DNA of 64,000 bases from Flavobacteriales bacterium (GCA_023382455.1 JAHDVX010000013.1:25376-89375), one strand, 5' to 3'. Shown: positions 25,140 through 34,060, counted from the stretch's first letter. Made by a program: numbers and translations. Notes: generated by a model not told the origin, from the letters alone.

Positions 25140-25291
25140 GAAGGACCAAGGCCGCACCGTCAGTAGGGCCAAACTGGTCGCCGCAGGCAGGTGGGGCAAT
25201 ATGAAAACTTGGCAGGACGGGCTGGATGGCGGGAAGTAATTCCCCATGGACCGGAATCGAAAGGGCCACCTCGCGAGGGTGGCCCTTTTTT
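25140..25291 (+). other. Gene-free segment ending in a second intrinsic terminator
   Basis: About 120 nt with no open frame of note lies between the rpmA terminator and a second hairpin (AAGGGCCACC / GGTGGCCCTT, 25261-25287) followed by T residues to 25291. A short hairpin GGGAAGTAATTCCC is inside. A terminator with no gene in front suggests a small RNA or a backup terminator. No tRNA, SRP or RNase P signature was seen. Confidence 0.5.
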
Positions 25292-25624
25292 GTTGCCTCC
25301 CTGTTGGTGTCATGAGCCTGAACCGCCCAATGGCGCCATGAGCAAATGGGAGGTCCGGATGGAAAAGAACATGCTTGGGGCGGCAGTGCACCTGATTCCG
25401 CGTCTTGTGGATCTTGGAACGCACAGCTAAGTTTACCATACCTTTCCGTGCACGATCAAACCGGCCTCGTTTAAGCAATCCTCACCGATGAAAGCTGGCC
25501 TTCCCCTGTCCATCCCGGCCAAGGGCCAGCGCTTGTATGCGGGATCCGCCCGTATTGCCTGTATCGTGACCCCACCCAGGCAATTTTTTCATGACGTCCT
25601 AAACACCCGAAAATCTTCCTCGAG
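25292..25624. other. Intergenic region before the T9SS repeat protein
   Basis: About 330 nt without a convincing gene. TACCTTTC at 25439-25446 is a possible -7 box, about 180 nt before the next start codon. I see nothing else in it. Confidence 0.4.
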
Positions 25625-28057
25625 ATGAAGCAGGCCAAACTCCGCCTTGTCCCGTGCTGGCTTCTCGCATGGACCTTCCTTTCAGCCAATGCCCAGCAGT
25701 GGCTGCCCTTGGGGCCTAACGACGGCAACTGGGCTTCCACCGGACGAACCGACTTCTTTTCCCTGAAGCTGGATGCTGGCGGCAACCCGGTATTGGCCTT
25801 TCAGGATTGGGCCAGCGGCAGGGCCATGGTGAGGCGCTGGGACGGCAGCACGTGGGGTTTCGTGGGCGGCCCGGCCATTTCGGCGGGCTATGCCTATTCC
25901 CCGAGCTTGGCCCTGGATGCATCCGGCAACCCGGTCGTGGTCTATGAAGATGTGGAGAACGATGGGAAGGCCACGGTGATGCGCTGGGACGGCAGCAGCT
26001 GGGCCGCGGTAGGCAGCCCCGGTTTCTCGGCGGGCAATGCCTATTACATCAGCTTGGCCTTGGACGCCTCCGGCAACCCGGTGGTGGCCTATGGAGATGT
26101 GGAGAACGATGGGAAGGCGACGGTGATGCGCTGGGATGGCAACAGTTGGAACCCGGTGGGCAGCCCGGGCTTCTCGGAGGGGTATGTCAACTCTCTGAGG
26201 TTGGCCTTGGATGCGTCCGGCAATCCCGTCGTGGCCTTTACGGGTGCGACCAATGATGGCAAGGTCACGGTGATGCGCTGGGACGGTAGCAATTGGAACC
26301 CTGTGGGCGGCCCGGGCATCTCGGCTGGCCATGCCTCCGATCCCAGCTTGGCCTTGGATGCGTCCGGCAACCCGGTGGTGGCCTATCGTGATGATGCCAA
26401 CGGACATAAGGGCACGGTGATGCGATGGAATGGCAGCAGCTGGTCCTCCGTGGGCAGCCCGGGCTTCTCGGTGGACTGGGTCAACTACATCAGCTTGTCC
26501 CTGGATGCTGGCGGCAACCCGGTGGTGGCCTATAATGACCACTTCTACATGAATAAGGCCACTGTGATGCGCTGGGACGGCAGCAGCTGGAATTCCATAG
26601 GTGACCCGGGCTTCATGGCGATCGGGAGTGAGGCCGGCCTCAGCTTGGTTATGGACGTGTCCGGCAACCCGGTGTTGGCCGTTCAGGCCGCGGCCAACGA
26701 AGACAAGGCCACCGTGATGCGCTGGGACGGCAGCAGCTGGAGTCCGGTGGGCGACGTAGGCTTCCCGGCGGGCTGGCGCTATTGCCCCAGTTTGGCCTTG
26801 GACGCATCCGGCAACCCGGTGGTGGCCTATCAGGATGAGGCCAACGGGCAGAGGGCCACGGTGATGCGCTGGGACGGCAGCAATTGGAGCCCCGTGGGCA
26901 GCCCGGGCTTCTCGACGGCCTGGGTTGGCAGCCCCAGCTTGGCCCTGGACGCAACCGGCAATCCCGTGGTGGCCTATGTGGATTGGGCCACCAACGAAAG
27001 GATTACGGTGATGCGCTGGGACGGCAGCAACTGGGGCCCTGTAGGGAGTCCTGGCTTCTCGATGGGCTCTGCCTATTCCCCCAGCTTGGCCTTGGATGCA
27101 TCGGGCAACCCGGTGGTGGCCTTTACGAATATCTGGACCATCGGGGGGGCGGTGATGCGTTGGGACGGCAACAACTGGAATCTCTTGGGTGGCCCGACCA
27201 TCTCAACTTCTCCGGTCCATGCCCCCAGCTTGGCCTTGGACGCGTCCGGTACCCCGGTGGTGGCCTATGCGGATGGAGCCTACGGCCAGAGGGCCACGGT
27301 GATACGCTGGGACGGCAGCAACTGGAGCCCCGTGGGCGGCCCAGGTTTCTCCGTGGGCGGGACAGCATATACCAGCTTGGCCTTGGACTCCTTGGGTAAC
27401 CCGGTTGTGGCCTTTTATGATGGGGCCAATGGTGGCAGGGCCACGGTGATGCGCTGGGATGGCAGCAGTTGGAACCCGGTGGGCAGCCCGGGCTTCTCGG
27501 CTGGCGAGGCCAAATACACCAGCTTGGCCTTGGACACTTCCGGCAATCCGGTGGTGGCCTATCGGGATGGGGCCGCTTGGAACAGGGTCACGGTGATGCG
27601 GTGGGATGGCAGCAGCTGGAACCCCGTGGGCGATCCGGGCTTTTCTACACCCATAAGTCCCTACTTCACCGGAAGTGATTGGCTGAAGCTGGATGCCGAT
27701 GGCAATATGGTCGTGGCCTATGTCAGCGGTTACGGTTATGTCAAACGCTATTCGGGGCAGGAGGTCGGCATCCAGCCACAAAGCGGCCGTGAAGGCTTTT
27801 CCTTGGCCGTGCATCCCAATCCGACGGCAGGCCGGTTCACCATCGGGATCGAAGGCTTGCCCGCAACGTGCCCCAGCGCCACGATCGCCGTGTTCGATGC
27901 CGCCGGAAAGCTCATCCACGGGGAGGACCTGTCCTTGGCCAATGGAAAGGGGATGCATGAACTGGACCTCACCGGCCGCATGCGGCAGGGCTTGTATGCC
28001 GTGCGCGTCACGGCCGGCGACCTGCATCTGGTCCGGCGCTTGTGCGTGGCTTGGTAG
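25625..28057 (+). CDS. T9SS-exported tandem-repeat protein (probable double beta-propeller)
   Basis: The product (810 residues) has a signal peptide to about residue 23. Thirteen repeats of about 49 residues and a shorter fourteenth follow (consensus SLALDASGNPVVAY, then ATVMRWDGSSWNPVG.PGFS), and then a C-terminal T9SS type A sorting domain of ~80 residues (VHPNPTAGRFTI ... GLYAVRV ... LVRRL). Repeats with an S-L-x-L-D-x-x-G-N core and a W-D-G-x-x-W strand look like propeller blades; fourteen would make two seven-bladed propellers (inferred). The protein would be released or attached at the cell surface. Near-identical 147-bp DNA units make copy-number change by recombination likely. Ligand unknown. 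Confidence 0.85.
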   Translation: MKQAKLRLVPCWLLAWTFLSANAQQWLPLGPNDGNWASTGRTDFFSLKLDAGGNPVLAFQDWASGRAMVRRWDGSTWGFVGGPAISAGYAYSPSLALDASGNPVVVYEDVENDGKATVMRWDGSSWAAVGSPGFSAGNAYYISLALDASGNPVVAYGDVENDGKATVMRWDGNSWNPVGSPGFSEGYVNSLRLALDASGNPVVAFTGATNDGKVTVMRWDGSNWNPVGGPGISAGHASDPSLALDASGNPVVAYRDDANGHKGTVMRWNGSSWSSVGSPGFSVDWVNYISLSLDAGGNPVVAYNDHFYMNKATVMRWDGSSWNSIGDPGFMAIGSEAGLSLVMDVSGNPVLAVQAAANEDKATVMRWDGSSWSPVGDVGFPAGWRYCPSLALDASGNPVVAYQDEANGQRATVMRWDGSNWSPVGSPGFSTAWVGSPSLALDATGNPVVAYVDWATNERITVMRWDGSNWGPVGSPGFSMGSAYSPSLALDASGNPVVAFTNIWTIGGAVMRWDGNNWNLLGGPTISTSPVHAPSLALDASGTPVVAYADGAYGQRATVIRWDGSNWSPVGGPGFSVGGTAYTSLALDSLGNPVVAFYDGANGGRATVMRWDGSSWNPVGSPGFSAGEAKYTSLALDTSGNPVVAYRDGAAWNRVTVMRWDGSSWNPVGDPGFSTPISPYFTGSDWLKLDADGNMVVAYVSGYGYVKRYSGQEVGIQPQSGREGFSLAVHPNPTAGRFTIGIEGLPATCPSATIAVFDAAGKLIHGEDLSLANGKGMHELDLTGRMRQGLYAVRVTAGDLHLVRRLCVAW

Positions 28058-28128
28058 AGGTGGGCAGTTGATCGCCCATGGATCCTTCATGGGCATGAAT
28101 GGATCAGGCTCCGGATCCGAGCGCAATC

Positions 28129-29211
28129 TCACGGCACCAAGCGTCTCCGAGCCTGTTCCGCATAGAACCCACCCTCACTGGCGATGCGTTCAAACGCCGG
28201 GCGCGCGGCCTCGGAGCCTTCCATCCGCTCCATGGTCAGGGCCCCGTACCACTCGGCCTCCTCGTTGAAGCTGTCCACCGGATTGCCGGCCGCCGCCCGG
28301 AGCAGCTTGGCCGCACGGGGATAAAGACCGAGGTGGTAGCAGGCCAGTCCGGCATAGAACTGGGCGTTCACATCGTCCGGATGTTGTCCGAGGATGAAGT
28401 AGAGGTCGTCCAAGGCCCGCCGGTGCTCGTTGCGGGCAAAGGCTCCCATGGCCTCGTCCATCAGGTCCAGGTATGGCCGGGCCGCGGGGCCGGAGGGGAT
28501 GCGGTCACGGGAGGCCTGTTCGGAATTGGCCGGGCTTCCGGGCGATCCCTGCACATCGGTCTGCGCCCAAGGGAGCTCAGAGGGGTGCACCAATTTCATC
28601 CCGTGCAGGAAGACCAGTTGGCGGGAGGTGCGGTTGCCGCCCGCCGGTTTTCTGGCCGTTGGCCGCTCCGGTGCGCTCCCGGGCACGGTGGGCTGTACCT
28701 CCAACCGGTCCACGCTTGCGCGGGCCGTGCCGCCCTTGGCTGCGGCAGGTTGCCTGAAGTTCTCCTCGCGGTCGGCTTCAGGCTCCGGCAGGGCTGGCCG
28801 TTGTGCCAGCACCTCCAGTTCCTGGTCCACCACCTTCAGGGTGCTTTCCACGGCTGCCGGCACCAGCTGTGGGGCATCCACGGCGGCAACGCGTCCCGGG
28901 TGCGGCTTGGGATCGCGCTGCGCCTGCCATACGGTGAACAGGGTCCCGCCGACCAGCAGCGCACCGGCCAGGATGCGCACGGGCCATCGCCCCGGACCGG
29001 CGGACGGGGGCGGGCGGTGCAGGCTTCGGGCCGCCTCCACGGCCCCCGGCGCCATCAGGCCTTCCAAGGCCTCGCGCAACAGCGGGTCGCGCTCCAGGTG
29101 GAGCTCCACCTCGTGGCATTCCTCCGCACTCAGGAGGCCTTGGGCATAGCGCTCCAGCGTATCACGGTCCAAGGGGCCGCGCGGGGTGAAGGGATCAGTG
29201 TTGCGTGCCAT
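28129..29211 (-). CDS. Membrane anti-sigma-like protein with a C-terminal TPR region
   Basis: About 360 residues. The cytoplasmic N-terminus (LERYAQGLLSAEECHEVELHLERDP) resembles the zf-HC2-like helical region of anti-sigma factors, but without the His/Cys zinc pair. One transmembrane helix follows (about residues 78-95, ILAGALLVGGTLFTVW), then a Pro/Glu-rich periplasmic linker, and a C-terminal TPR-like domain (ALDDLYFILGQHPDDVNAQFYAGLACYHLG). It overlaps the end of the sigma factor gene by 17 nt, the normal order for a sigma/anti-sigma pair. The start was set at MARNTDPF; an ATG three codons earlier is possible. Confidence 0.75.
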   Translation of the reverse strand: MARNTDPFTPRGPLDRDTLERYAQGLLSAEECHEVELHLERDPLLREALEGLMAPGAVEAARSLHRPPPSAGPGRWPVRILAGALLVGGTLFTVWQAQRDPKPHPGRVAAVDAPQLVPAAVESTLKVVDQELEVLAQRPALPEPEADREENFRQPAAAKGGTARASVDRLEVQPTVPGSAPERPTARKPAGGNRTSRQLVFLHGMKLVHPSELPWAQTDVQGSPGSPANSEQASRDRIPSGPAARPYLDLMDEAMGAFARNEHRRALDDLYFILGQHPDDVNAQFYAGLACYHLGLYPRAAKLLRAAAGNPVDSFNEEAEWYGALTMERMEGSEAARPAFERIASEGGFYAEQARRRLVP

Positions 29212-29755
29212 GGCGTTCAAGTATGATGCGCAGCTTGCGCCGTCCGTTCTGCAGGTGGCTCCGCACCTGTTCCACCGGCATGCCGGTCATTTGGGCCACT
29301 TCCGCGTAGCTCTTGCGCTCCAGGTGGAACAGGCGGATACATCGGGCCTGCCCCTCAGGAAGTTCGTTGATGGCGGCCTCCAGGGCCTGGAGCGAGGCTT
29401 CGCGGAGCACGGCCTCATCGGTATCGGCGTCCGCCAAGGCCGCTTCGTTGCGCAGCCCGGCATGCGGGTCCTTTTTGCGGAGCTCCATCAGGCAGCGGTT
29501 CCGCACCACGGCATGCACCCAGGGCCGGAAGGCGCGCACCTCATGCTTGGCGGCCAGGGCGGGCAGGTCGGCGAAGAACTCCATCACCAGGTCCTTGGCC
29601 CGTTCGGTGTCCTGCAGGTATTTCATGGCCACGCCAAAGAGCAGGTGCGCGTACCGGTCCCACAGGGGCCCCCATGCACGGCGCTTGCCCGCACGGAGCT
29701 GTGCGAGCAAGTCCTCATCACTGGGGCGTTCGCTATCCGGGCGTCGCAGGAACAT
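29195..29755 (-). CDS. ECF-type RNA polymerase sigma factor
   Basis: The product (186 residues) has sigma region 2 (LLFGVAMKYLQDTERAKDLV, about residues 38-57) and region 4 with a helix-turn-helix (SYAEVAQMTGMPVEQVRSHL, about 146-165). It is of the Bacteroidota ECF kind that pairs with a membrane regulator. The frame extends upstream without protein character, so the ATG at 29755 was chosen. It lies 37 nt after a gene for a secreted plug-only receptor-like protein and overlaps the anti-sigma-like gene. Confidence 0.9.
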   Translation of the reverse strand: MFLRRPDSERPSDEDLLAQLRAGKRRAWGPLWDRYAHLLFGVAMKYLQDTERAKDLVMEFFADLPALAAKHEVRAFRPWVHAVVRNRCLMELRKKDPHAGLRNEAALADADTDEAVLREASLQALEAAINELPEGQARCIRLFHLERKSYAEVAQMTGMPVEQVRSHLQNGRRKLRIILERHGTQH

Positions 29756-29792
29756 GCGGTGGTCGGGGGCTGCATGCGAAGGTCTGCACCGA

Positions 29793-30506
29793 TCAGCGCT
29801 TGTGCTGTTGGTACAGCTCGAAATAGCTCTTGGTCTCAATGGCCACCACCCCGCCGGTCACATCCCCATACTTTGCGGGCAGCCCGCCGGTGTACACGCT
29901 CACGCGGCTGATGGCCTCCGAGGAAACGCCGGGGTTGCTGCCGGTGACCTTCACCCCGTCCACATAATAGGCCATGCTGCCGGCCCGCGCACCGCGGAAG
30001 TAGAGCTCATCGCTGTCCTTCGCCTTGGTCACGCCGGGGGTCATGCTCGCGATCATCCGCACGGGTTCCTTGCGGATGGCGTTGTTCTTGATCTGTGTGG
30101 AGGTGATCACCATCCTCGAGGGGTCCTCGGGCCTGATCAGCGGTTCCTCCCACTTGATCCGTTCCACCACCACCACATCGAGCATGTCATTCAGCACCAC
30201 ATCGGGCAGCCGGGTGAGTAGGCCGGGGTCCACGCGCACACCGGTGATCACCCGGGTGTTGTAGCCGATGCACTGCACAGTGAGTTCGTAGGTGCCCGCC
30301 ACCAAAGGCCTCAGCACGAAGCGCCCCTCGTCGTTGGTCTGCGCGCCGCTGATGGTGCTGCCTTGTTCGGCGCGGACAATGGCGTAGGGTACCGGTTCCC
30401 CCCGTTCGTCCATCACCTTGCCGTGCAGCTCGCCGGGGTCTTGGGCCGTTGCGGCCATGCACAGGCCCGCCAAGGCCAGGGTGCTCATCCATTTCATCCT
30501 TTTCAT
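29793..30506 (-). CDS. Carboxypeptidase-regulatory plus TonB-plug domain protein, no barrel
   Basis: The product has 237 residues: signal peptide (MSTLALAGLCMAATAQ), a CarboxypepD_reg-like beta sandwich (LHGKVMDERGEPVPYAIVRAE, then NDEGRFVLRPLVAGTYELTV) and a TonB-dependent receptor plug domain (TPGVTKAKDSDELYFRGARAG, then YVDGVKV and AKYGDVTGGVVAIET). It stops where the outer-membrane barrel would begin; the stop codon is followed after 37 nt by the sigma gene, so it is not an obvious frameshift of a longer receptor. It might act as a periplasmic signal input to the sigma/anti-sigma pair (speculative). The start at MKRMKWMSTL was chosen over an upstream ATG. Confidence 0.8.
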   Translation of the reverse strand: MKRMKWMSTLALAGLCMAATAQDPGELHGKVMDERGEPVPYAIVRAEQGSTISGAQTNDEGRFVLRPLVAGTYELTVQCIGYNTRVITGVRVDPGLLTRLPDVVLNDMLDVVVVERIKWEEPLIRPEDPSRMVITSTQIKNNAIRKEPVRMIASMTPGVTKAKDSDELYFRGARAGSMAYYVDGVKVTGSNPGVSSEAISRVSVYTGGLPAKYGDVTGGVVAIETKSYFELYQQHKR

Positions 30507-30608
30507 GGTCGTTTTGTTTAACGGGTTCAACCATGAGGATGCCGAAAGGACCCGGATCGCATAAAACCGGTTTTCCGGGCTGCCGGGCAGCACCGGTGCA
30601 GGGCGCCC

Positions 30609-31223
30609 CTACAGCTCTTCGGCCACCACTTCCCGCACGCCGGGCACCATCTCCTTCATCAGGTTCTCGATGCCGTCCTTGAGTGTGACCATGCTGCTGG
30701 GGCAGCCGCTGCAGCTGCCGCGCAGGGAAACGGCCAGGATTCCGTCGCGGAACGATTTGAAGGCGATGTGGCCGCCGTCCATGGCCACGGCCGGGCTCAC
30801 ATACTCGTCCAGCACGGCGATGATCCGTTCCTCATCCGCGTTCGCGGGCTTGGCGTGGGACACGGCCCGCTCGTTGGCGTCGGCCAGGTGTTGCGCGGGG
30901 GCATCGGTCAGCACCACGCGGCCGTCGGTTTGCAGGAACTCCTGGATATATGCGCGAAGCTCCAGCACCACCAGGTCCCAGTCAATGCTGTCGTTCTTGG
31001 TCACGGTAATGGAGTTGCCGCTGATGAGCACGCCGGTGACAAAGGGCAGGTTGAACACCCGGGCGGCCAGCGGGCTCACCAGCTCAGCCTGCTCGGGGGT
31101 GGTGAACTCCAGCAAGCGGCCTTCCGGTACCAGGTTCCTGTCCACCACAAAGCGCATCGTGGCCGGGTTGGGCGTATTTTCGGCGTACACCTGTGCGGGC
31201 GGGAGCTTGGTCGTGGGTTCCAT
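30609..31223 (-). CDS. nfu: Nfu-type Fe-S cluster carrier (Nfu_N plus NifU domain)
   Basis: The product (204 residues) has an N-terminal Nfu_N domain (YAENTPNPATMRFVVDRNLV, then ATRVFNL-like LAARVFNLPFVTGV) and a C-terminal NifU domain with the cluster-binding CxxC at Cys171/Cys174 (RGSCSGCPSS). It carries [4Fe-4S] clusters to target enzymes. The start at MEPTTKLPPAQ is supported by a perfect -7 box (TACCTTTG, minus strand) 4 nt upstream. It is divergent from the heavy-metal locus. Confidence 0.93.
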   Translation of the reverse strand: MEPTTKLPPAQVYAENTPNPATMRFVVDRNLVPEGRLLEFTTPEQAELVSPLAARVFNLPFVTGVLISGNSITVTKNDSIDWDLVVLELRAYIQEFLQTDGRVVLTDAPAQHLADANERAVSHAKPANADEERIIAVLDEYVSPAVAMDGGHIAFKSFRDGILAVSLRGSCSGCPSSMVTLKDGIENLMKEMVPGVREVVAEEL

Positions 31224-31227
31224 GGTG

Positions 31228-31235
31228 CAAAGGTA
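31228..31235 (-). promoter_or_regulatory. -7 box of nfu
   Basis: TACCTTTG on the minus strand, a perfect TAnnTTTG, ends 4 nt before the nfu ATG: a leaderless-type promoter. Confidence 0.7.
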
Positions 31236-31304
31236 GCCCGGTGGGCGGGTGTTGGGTTCCCAAGCATGGGACCATCCTGCCGGAACCATCTTGGGGCCTC
31301 CACG

Positions 31305-31312
31305 TATCTTTG
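31305..31312 (+). promoter_or_regulatory. -7 box of the heavy-metal operon
   Basis: TATCTTTG, a perfect TAnnTTTG, 6 nt before the ATG at 31319. Confidence 0.7.
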
Positions 31313-31318
31313 GGCATC

Positions 31319-31723
31319 ATGACCGTGATGCGCCCGCTTCGTGCCCACTGCTTGTCGGTGCTGGCCATGCTGGTGCTGCTGCTCGGCACTGCGGCACCGG
31401 CCTTGGCACGCATGACCTGCGTGATGGACGGCCATACCGTGATGAGCGTGGGGCAGCCGGAGGATTGCTGCCCGGATGAGCAACCTGACCAGGCCGCGCT
31501 GAAAGCCACCTGCTGCGAGGTGCTGCAGGCCCAGCCGCTGCGTTCGGCTTTCATTCCCGTGGTTTCCGCCATGGTGCCCGTGCCGGTGGCCATCCTGCCC
31601 CGGGTGACGGTCTGCCTGCCGCAGTTGATCGCGTCGATCACCCCGGAGGAGATCGACGGTGCCGCACCACCTCCCTTGGAACGCTCGCAGCGCTTGGCCG
31701 CCACGGGCGTGTTCCGCATCTAG
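31319..31723 (+). CDS. Small exported Cys-rich protein, probable metal binding
   Basis: The product (134 residues) has a signal peptide (CLSVLAMLVLLLGTAAPALA). The mature part contains MTCVMDGHTVMS, EDCCPDEQ and KATCCEVLQ, five Cys residues in two CC pairs, with a His and two Met nearby. This resembles the short HYC/CC-type proteins that precede TonB receptors and HMA proteins in Bacteroidota copper or heavy-metal loci. No enzyme motif is present. It is the first gene of a three-gene unit; an attenuator-like hairpin separates it from the receptor gene. Confidence 0.7.
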   Translation: MTVMRPLRAHCLSVLAMLVLLLGTAAPALARMTCVMDGHTVMSVGQPEDCCPDEQPDQAALKATCCEVLQAQPLRSAFIPVVSAMVPVPVAILPRVTVCLPQLIASITPEEIDGAAPPPLERSQRLAATGVFRI

Positions 31724-31742
31724 AAGTCTCCTTCCCGGTGAA

Positions 31743-31772
31743 GGCCGCGGCAAATGCCGCCGGCCTGTTTTT
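31743..31772 (+). terminator. Terminator-like hairpin inside the heavy-metal operon
   Basis: GGCCGCGGCA / TGCCGCCGGCC forms a long stem with one bulged base and a 2-nt loop, followed by a GTTTTT run. It lies between the Cys-rich gene and the TonB receptor start at 31800, so it could reduce or regulate receptor expression. Confidence 0.6.
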
Positions 31773-31799
31773 CCTGTTTCACCCCGAAGGAACTTTTGA

Positions 31800-34058
31800 A
31801 TGCGATCCAAACGAACATTGATCTTCACCGCCCTGGCCCTGCTATCGGCCCGGGCACTCCTGGCCCAGGAGTTCGTGCAGGGCACCGTGAGCACCCGCGG
31901 CGCCGAGCAGCGGATAGAGCCGCTCCCCGATGCCCGCGTGGGCTGGGTGGACGGCGTGGCCGTCATGACCGACCTGGACGGGCACTTCAAGCTGGCCATG
32001 CCGGCCGGCTGGCCGGCCCGCCTGGTCACTTCCTCGTTCGGCAATACGCCGGACACCCTGGTGCTGGACGGGCCGCCCACGAAGCCGCTGTCCATCACCC
32101 TTTCCGGGTCCGTGCAGCTGGCGGCCGCAGAGATCAGCGAGCGGCAGGCCAGCACCCGGCTGAGCCTGCAGACCTTGCAGGCCATTGAATCCATCGGGGC
32201 GCGCGAGCTCAAGCGGGCCGCTTGCTGCGATGTCAGCGAGAGTTTCATGACCAATGCCACGGTGGATGTGAGCTACAGCGATGCCGTGAGCGGCTCGAAG
32301 ACCATCCGCATGCTCGGCCTGGACGGCAAGTATGCCCAGCTCAGCATGGAGAACATCCCGTTCGTGCGCGGCCTCTCCTCCAACAGCGGGCTCACCCTGA
32401 TCCCCGGCCCGTGGATACAGGACATCAACGTGAGCAAGGGCATCGGCACGGCGGTGAACGGCCCCAACGCCATGACCGGCCAGATCGACCTGTGCCTCCT
32501 CGATCCGGCCACGGCCCCCGGTTTCTTCGTGAACCTGTATGGCAATACCCATGGCCGGGCCGAATTGAACGTGAACGCAGCGCAGCATCTGGGCAAGGGT
32601 GGGGACAACCTGCTGATGGTGCACGGCAGCGTGCTGCAGAGCGAGCAGGACGGCAACCACGACGGGTTCCGCGACCAGCCGCTGGGCAAGCGTTTCAACA
32701 TCATGGACCGCTGGATGCAGCGCACGGACAAGCGCACCAGCCAGGTGATCCTGCGCTACGTCACCGATGAACGCAACGGCGGCCAGATGGACGATGCGCA
32801 CCGGAGCGAGCTTTCCGGCGGCCGGCGCTACGCCGTGGACATCAGCGACGAGATGGTGGACGTTATCGCCAAGAACGGATGGATCCTGAACGATCCCGCC
32901 AAGAGCATCGGCGTGCTCACCGCCGCGCGCTACCACACCGTTTCCTCCGTGTTCGGCAACAACGACTACCAAGGCACCCAGCGCAGCGCCTACGCCAGTG
33001 TGGTGTACCAGCAGTTGCTCAAGAACAGCGATCAGTTCAAGGCCGGTGGGTCGTTCCAGTTCGATGACTACGAGGAGCTGTTCCACCAGCCAGCCACCGG
33101 CCGGATGGACCTGGGCCGCACCGAGCGCATGCCGGGGATGTTCGCCGAGTATACCCGCCACCGGGCCCGCTTCACCATGGTGGCCGGCCTGCGCGCCGAC
33201 TTCAACGACACGTACGGGGAGGCCATCAGCCCACGCCTGCACCTGAAGTATGACGTGGCGCCGCTCACCACCATCCGCTTCTCGGCCGGGAGCGGGTTCC
33301 GCAGCGCCAATCCCATCGTGGAGACCTCCGCTGCCTTGGCCAGTTCACGCCGGGTGAGCTTCGAGGGTGAACCGGGCTTCGAGCGCTCCTGGAACACGGG
33401 CGTCTCCATCCTGCACAAGTTCAAGTGGCTGGGCAAGAAATGGTCCGTAGGTGCCGACCTGTACAGGGCCGATTTCGTGGATCAGCTGGTGGCCGACCTG
33501 GACCGGGACCCGCAGCAACTCGTGTTCTACATGCTCGATGGCAGGAGCTTCGCCAACAGCCTGCTGGTGGACCTGCAGGTGCAGCTCAGCAAGCGGGTGG
33601 AGATGAAGGGCAGCTACCGCTATTACGATGCCCGCACCACGTACAGCGGGGTGCTCCGCGAACGTCCCTTGGTGCCTGCCCACCGTGGCCTGCTAGACCT
33701 GGGCTACATCTCCGGCAACGAGCGGTGGCGCTTCGACATCACCCTCAACGGCTTCGGTACCAGCCGCCTGCCCTCCACGGATGCCAACCCGGAAGGTTAT
33801 CGCATGGGGAATGAGGCACCGGCCTTCGCCACCCTCTACGCACAGGTCACCCGCGTGCTCGGGGCCTGGGAGGTGTACCTGGGCGGCGAGAACATCACCG
33901 GCACCATGCAGCGCCAACAGATCCTCTCGCCGCACGACCCGTTCGGCCCGTATTTTGACGCATCATTGATCTGGGGACCCACCAGCATGCCGATGTTCTA
34001 TGCGGGTTTCCGGTTCACCTTGAAGGAAAAAGCAACCCCGAACCCAAGCACACACTGA
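31800..34058 (+). CDS. TonB-dependent receptor, probable metal/metallophore uptake
   Basis: The product (752 residues) has a signal peptide, an N-terminal CarboxypepD_reg-like domain (about residues 25-105), a plug domain (RAACCDVSESFMTNATVDV at about 140-158, IRMLGLDGKYAQLSMENIP at about 170) and a 22-strand-type barrel ending in an aromatic strand (FYAGFRFTL). The CC pair in the plug is typical of the receptor group found beside HMA proteins in Bacteroidota. It would import a ligand across the outer membrane using TonB; copper or another soft metal is inferred from the neighbours. The HMA gene follows after 2 nt. Confidence 0.9.
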   Translation: MRSKRTLIFTALALLSARALLAQEFVQGTVSTRGAEQRIEPLPDARVGWVDGVAVMTDLDGHFKLAMPAGWPARLVTSSFGNTPDTLVLDGPPTKPLSITLSGSVQLAAAEISERQASTRLSLQTLQAIESIGARELKRAACCDVSESFMTNATVDVSYSDAVSGSKTIRMLGLDGKYAQLSMENIPFVRGLSSNSGLTLIPGPWIQDINVSKGIGTAVNGPNAMTGQIDLCLLDPATAPGFFVNLYGNTHGRAELNVNAAQHLGKGGDNLLMVHGSVLQSEQDGNHDGFRDQPLGKRFNIMDRWMQRTDKRTSQVILRYVTDERNGGQMDDAHRSELSGGRRYAVDISDEMVDVIAKNGWILNDPAKSIGVLTAARYHTVSSVFGNNDYQGTQRSAYASVVYQQLLKNSDQFKAGGSFQFDDYEELFHQPATGRMDLGRTERMPGMFAEYTRHRARFTMVAGLRADFNDTYGEAISPRLHLKYDVAPLTTIRFSAGSGFRSANPIVETSAALASSRRVSFEGEPGFERSWNTGVSILHKFKWLGKKWSVGADLYRADFVDQLVADLDRDPQQLVFYMLDGRSFANSLLVDLQVQLSKRVEMKGSYRYYDARTTYSGVLRERPLVPAHRGLLDLGYISGNERWRFDITLNGFGTSRLPSTDANPEGYRMGNEAPAFATLYAQVTRVLGAWEVYLGGENITGTMQRQQILSPHDPFGPYFDASLIWGPTSMPMFYAGFRFTLKEKATPNPSTH

Positions 34059-34060
34059 CC

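Noticed and set aside
25140..25260. tRNA, SRP RNA or RNase P RNA between the two terminators
   Set aside because: No T-loop GGTTCRANTCC, no SRP GGAAG/AGCAG motif and no RNase P core was found.
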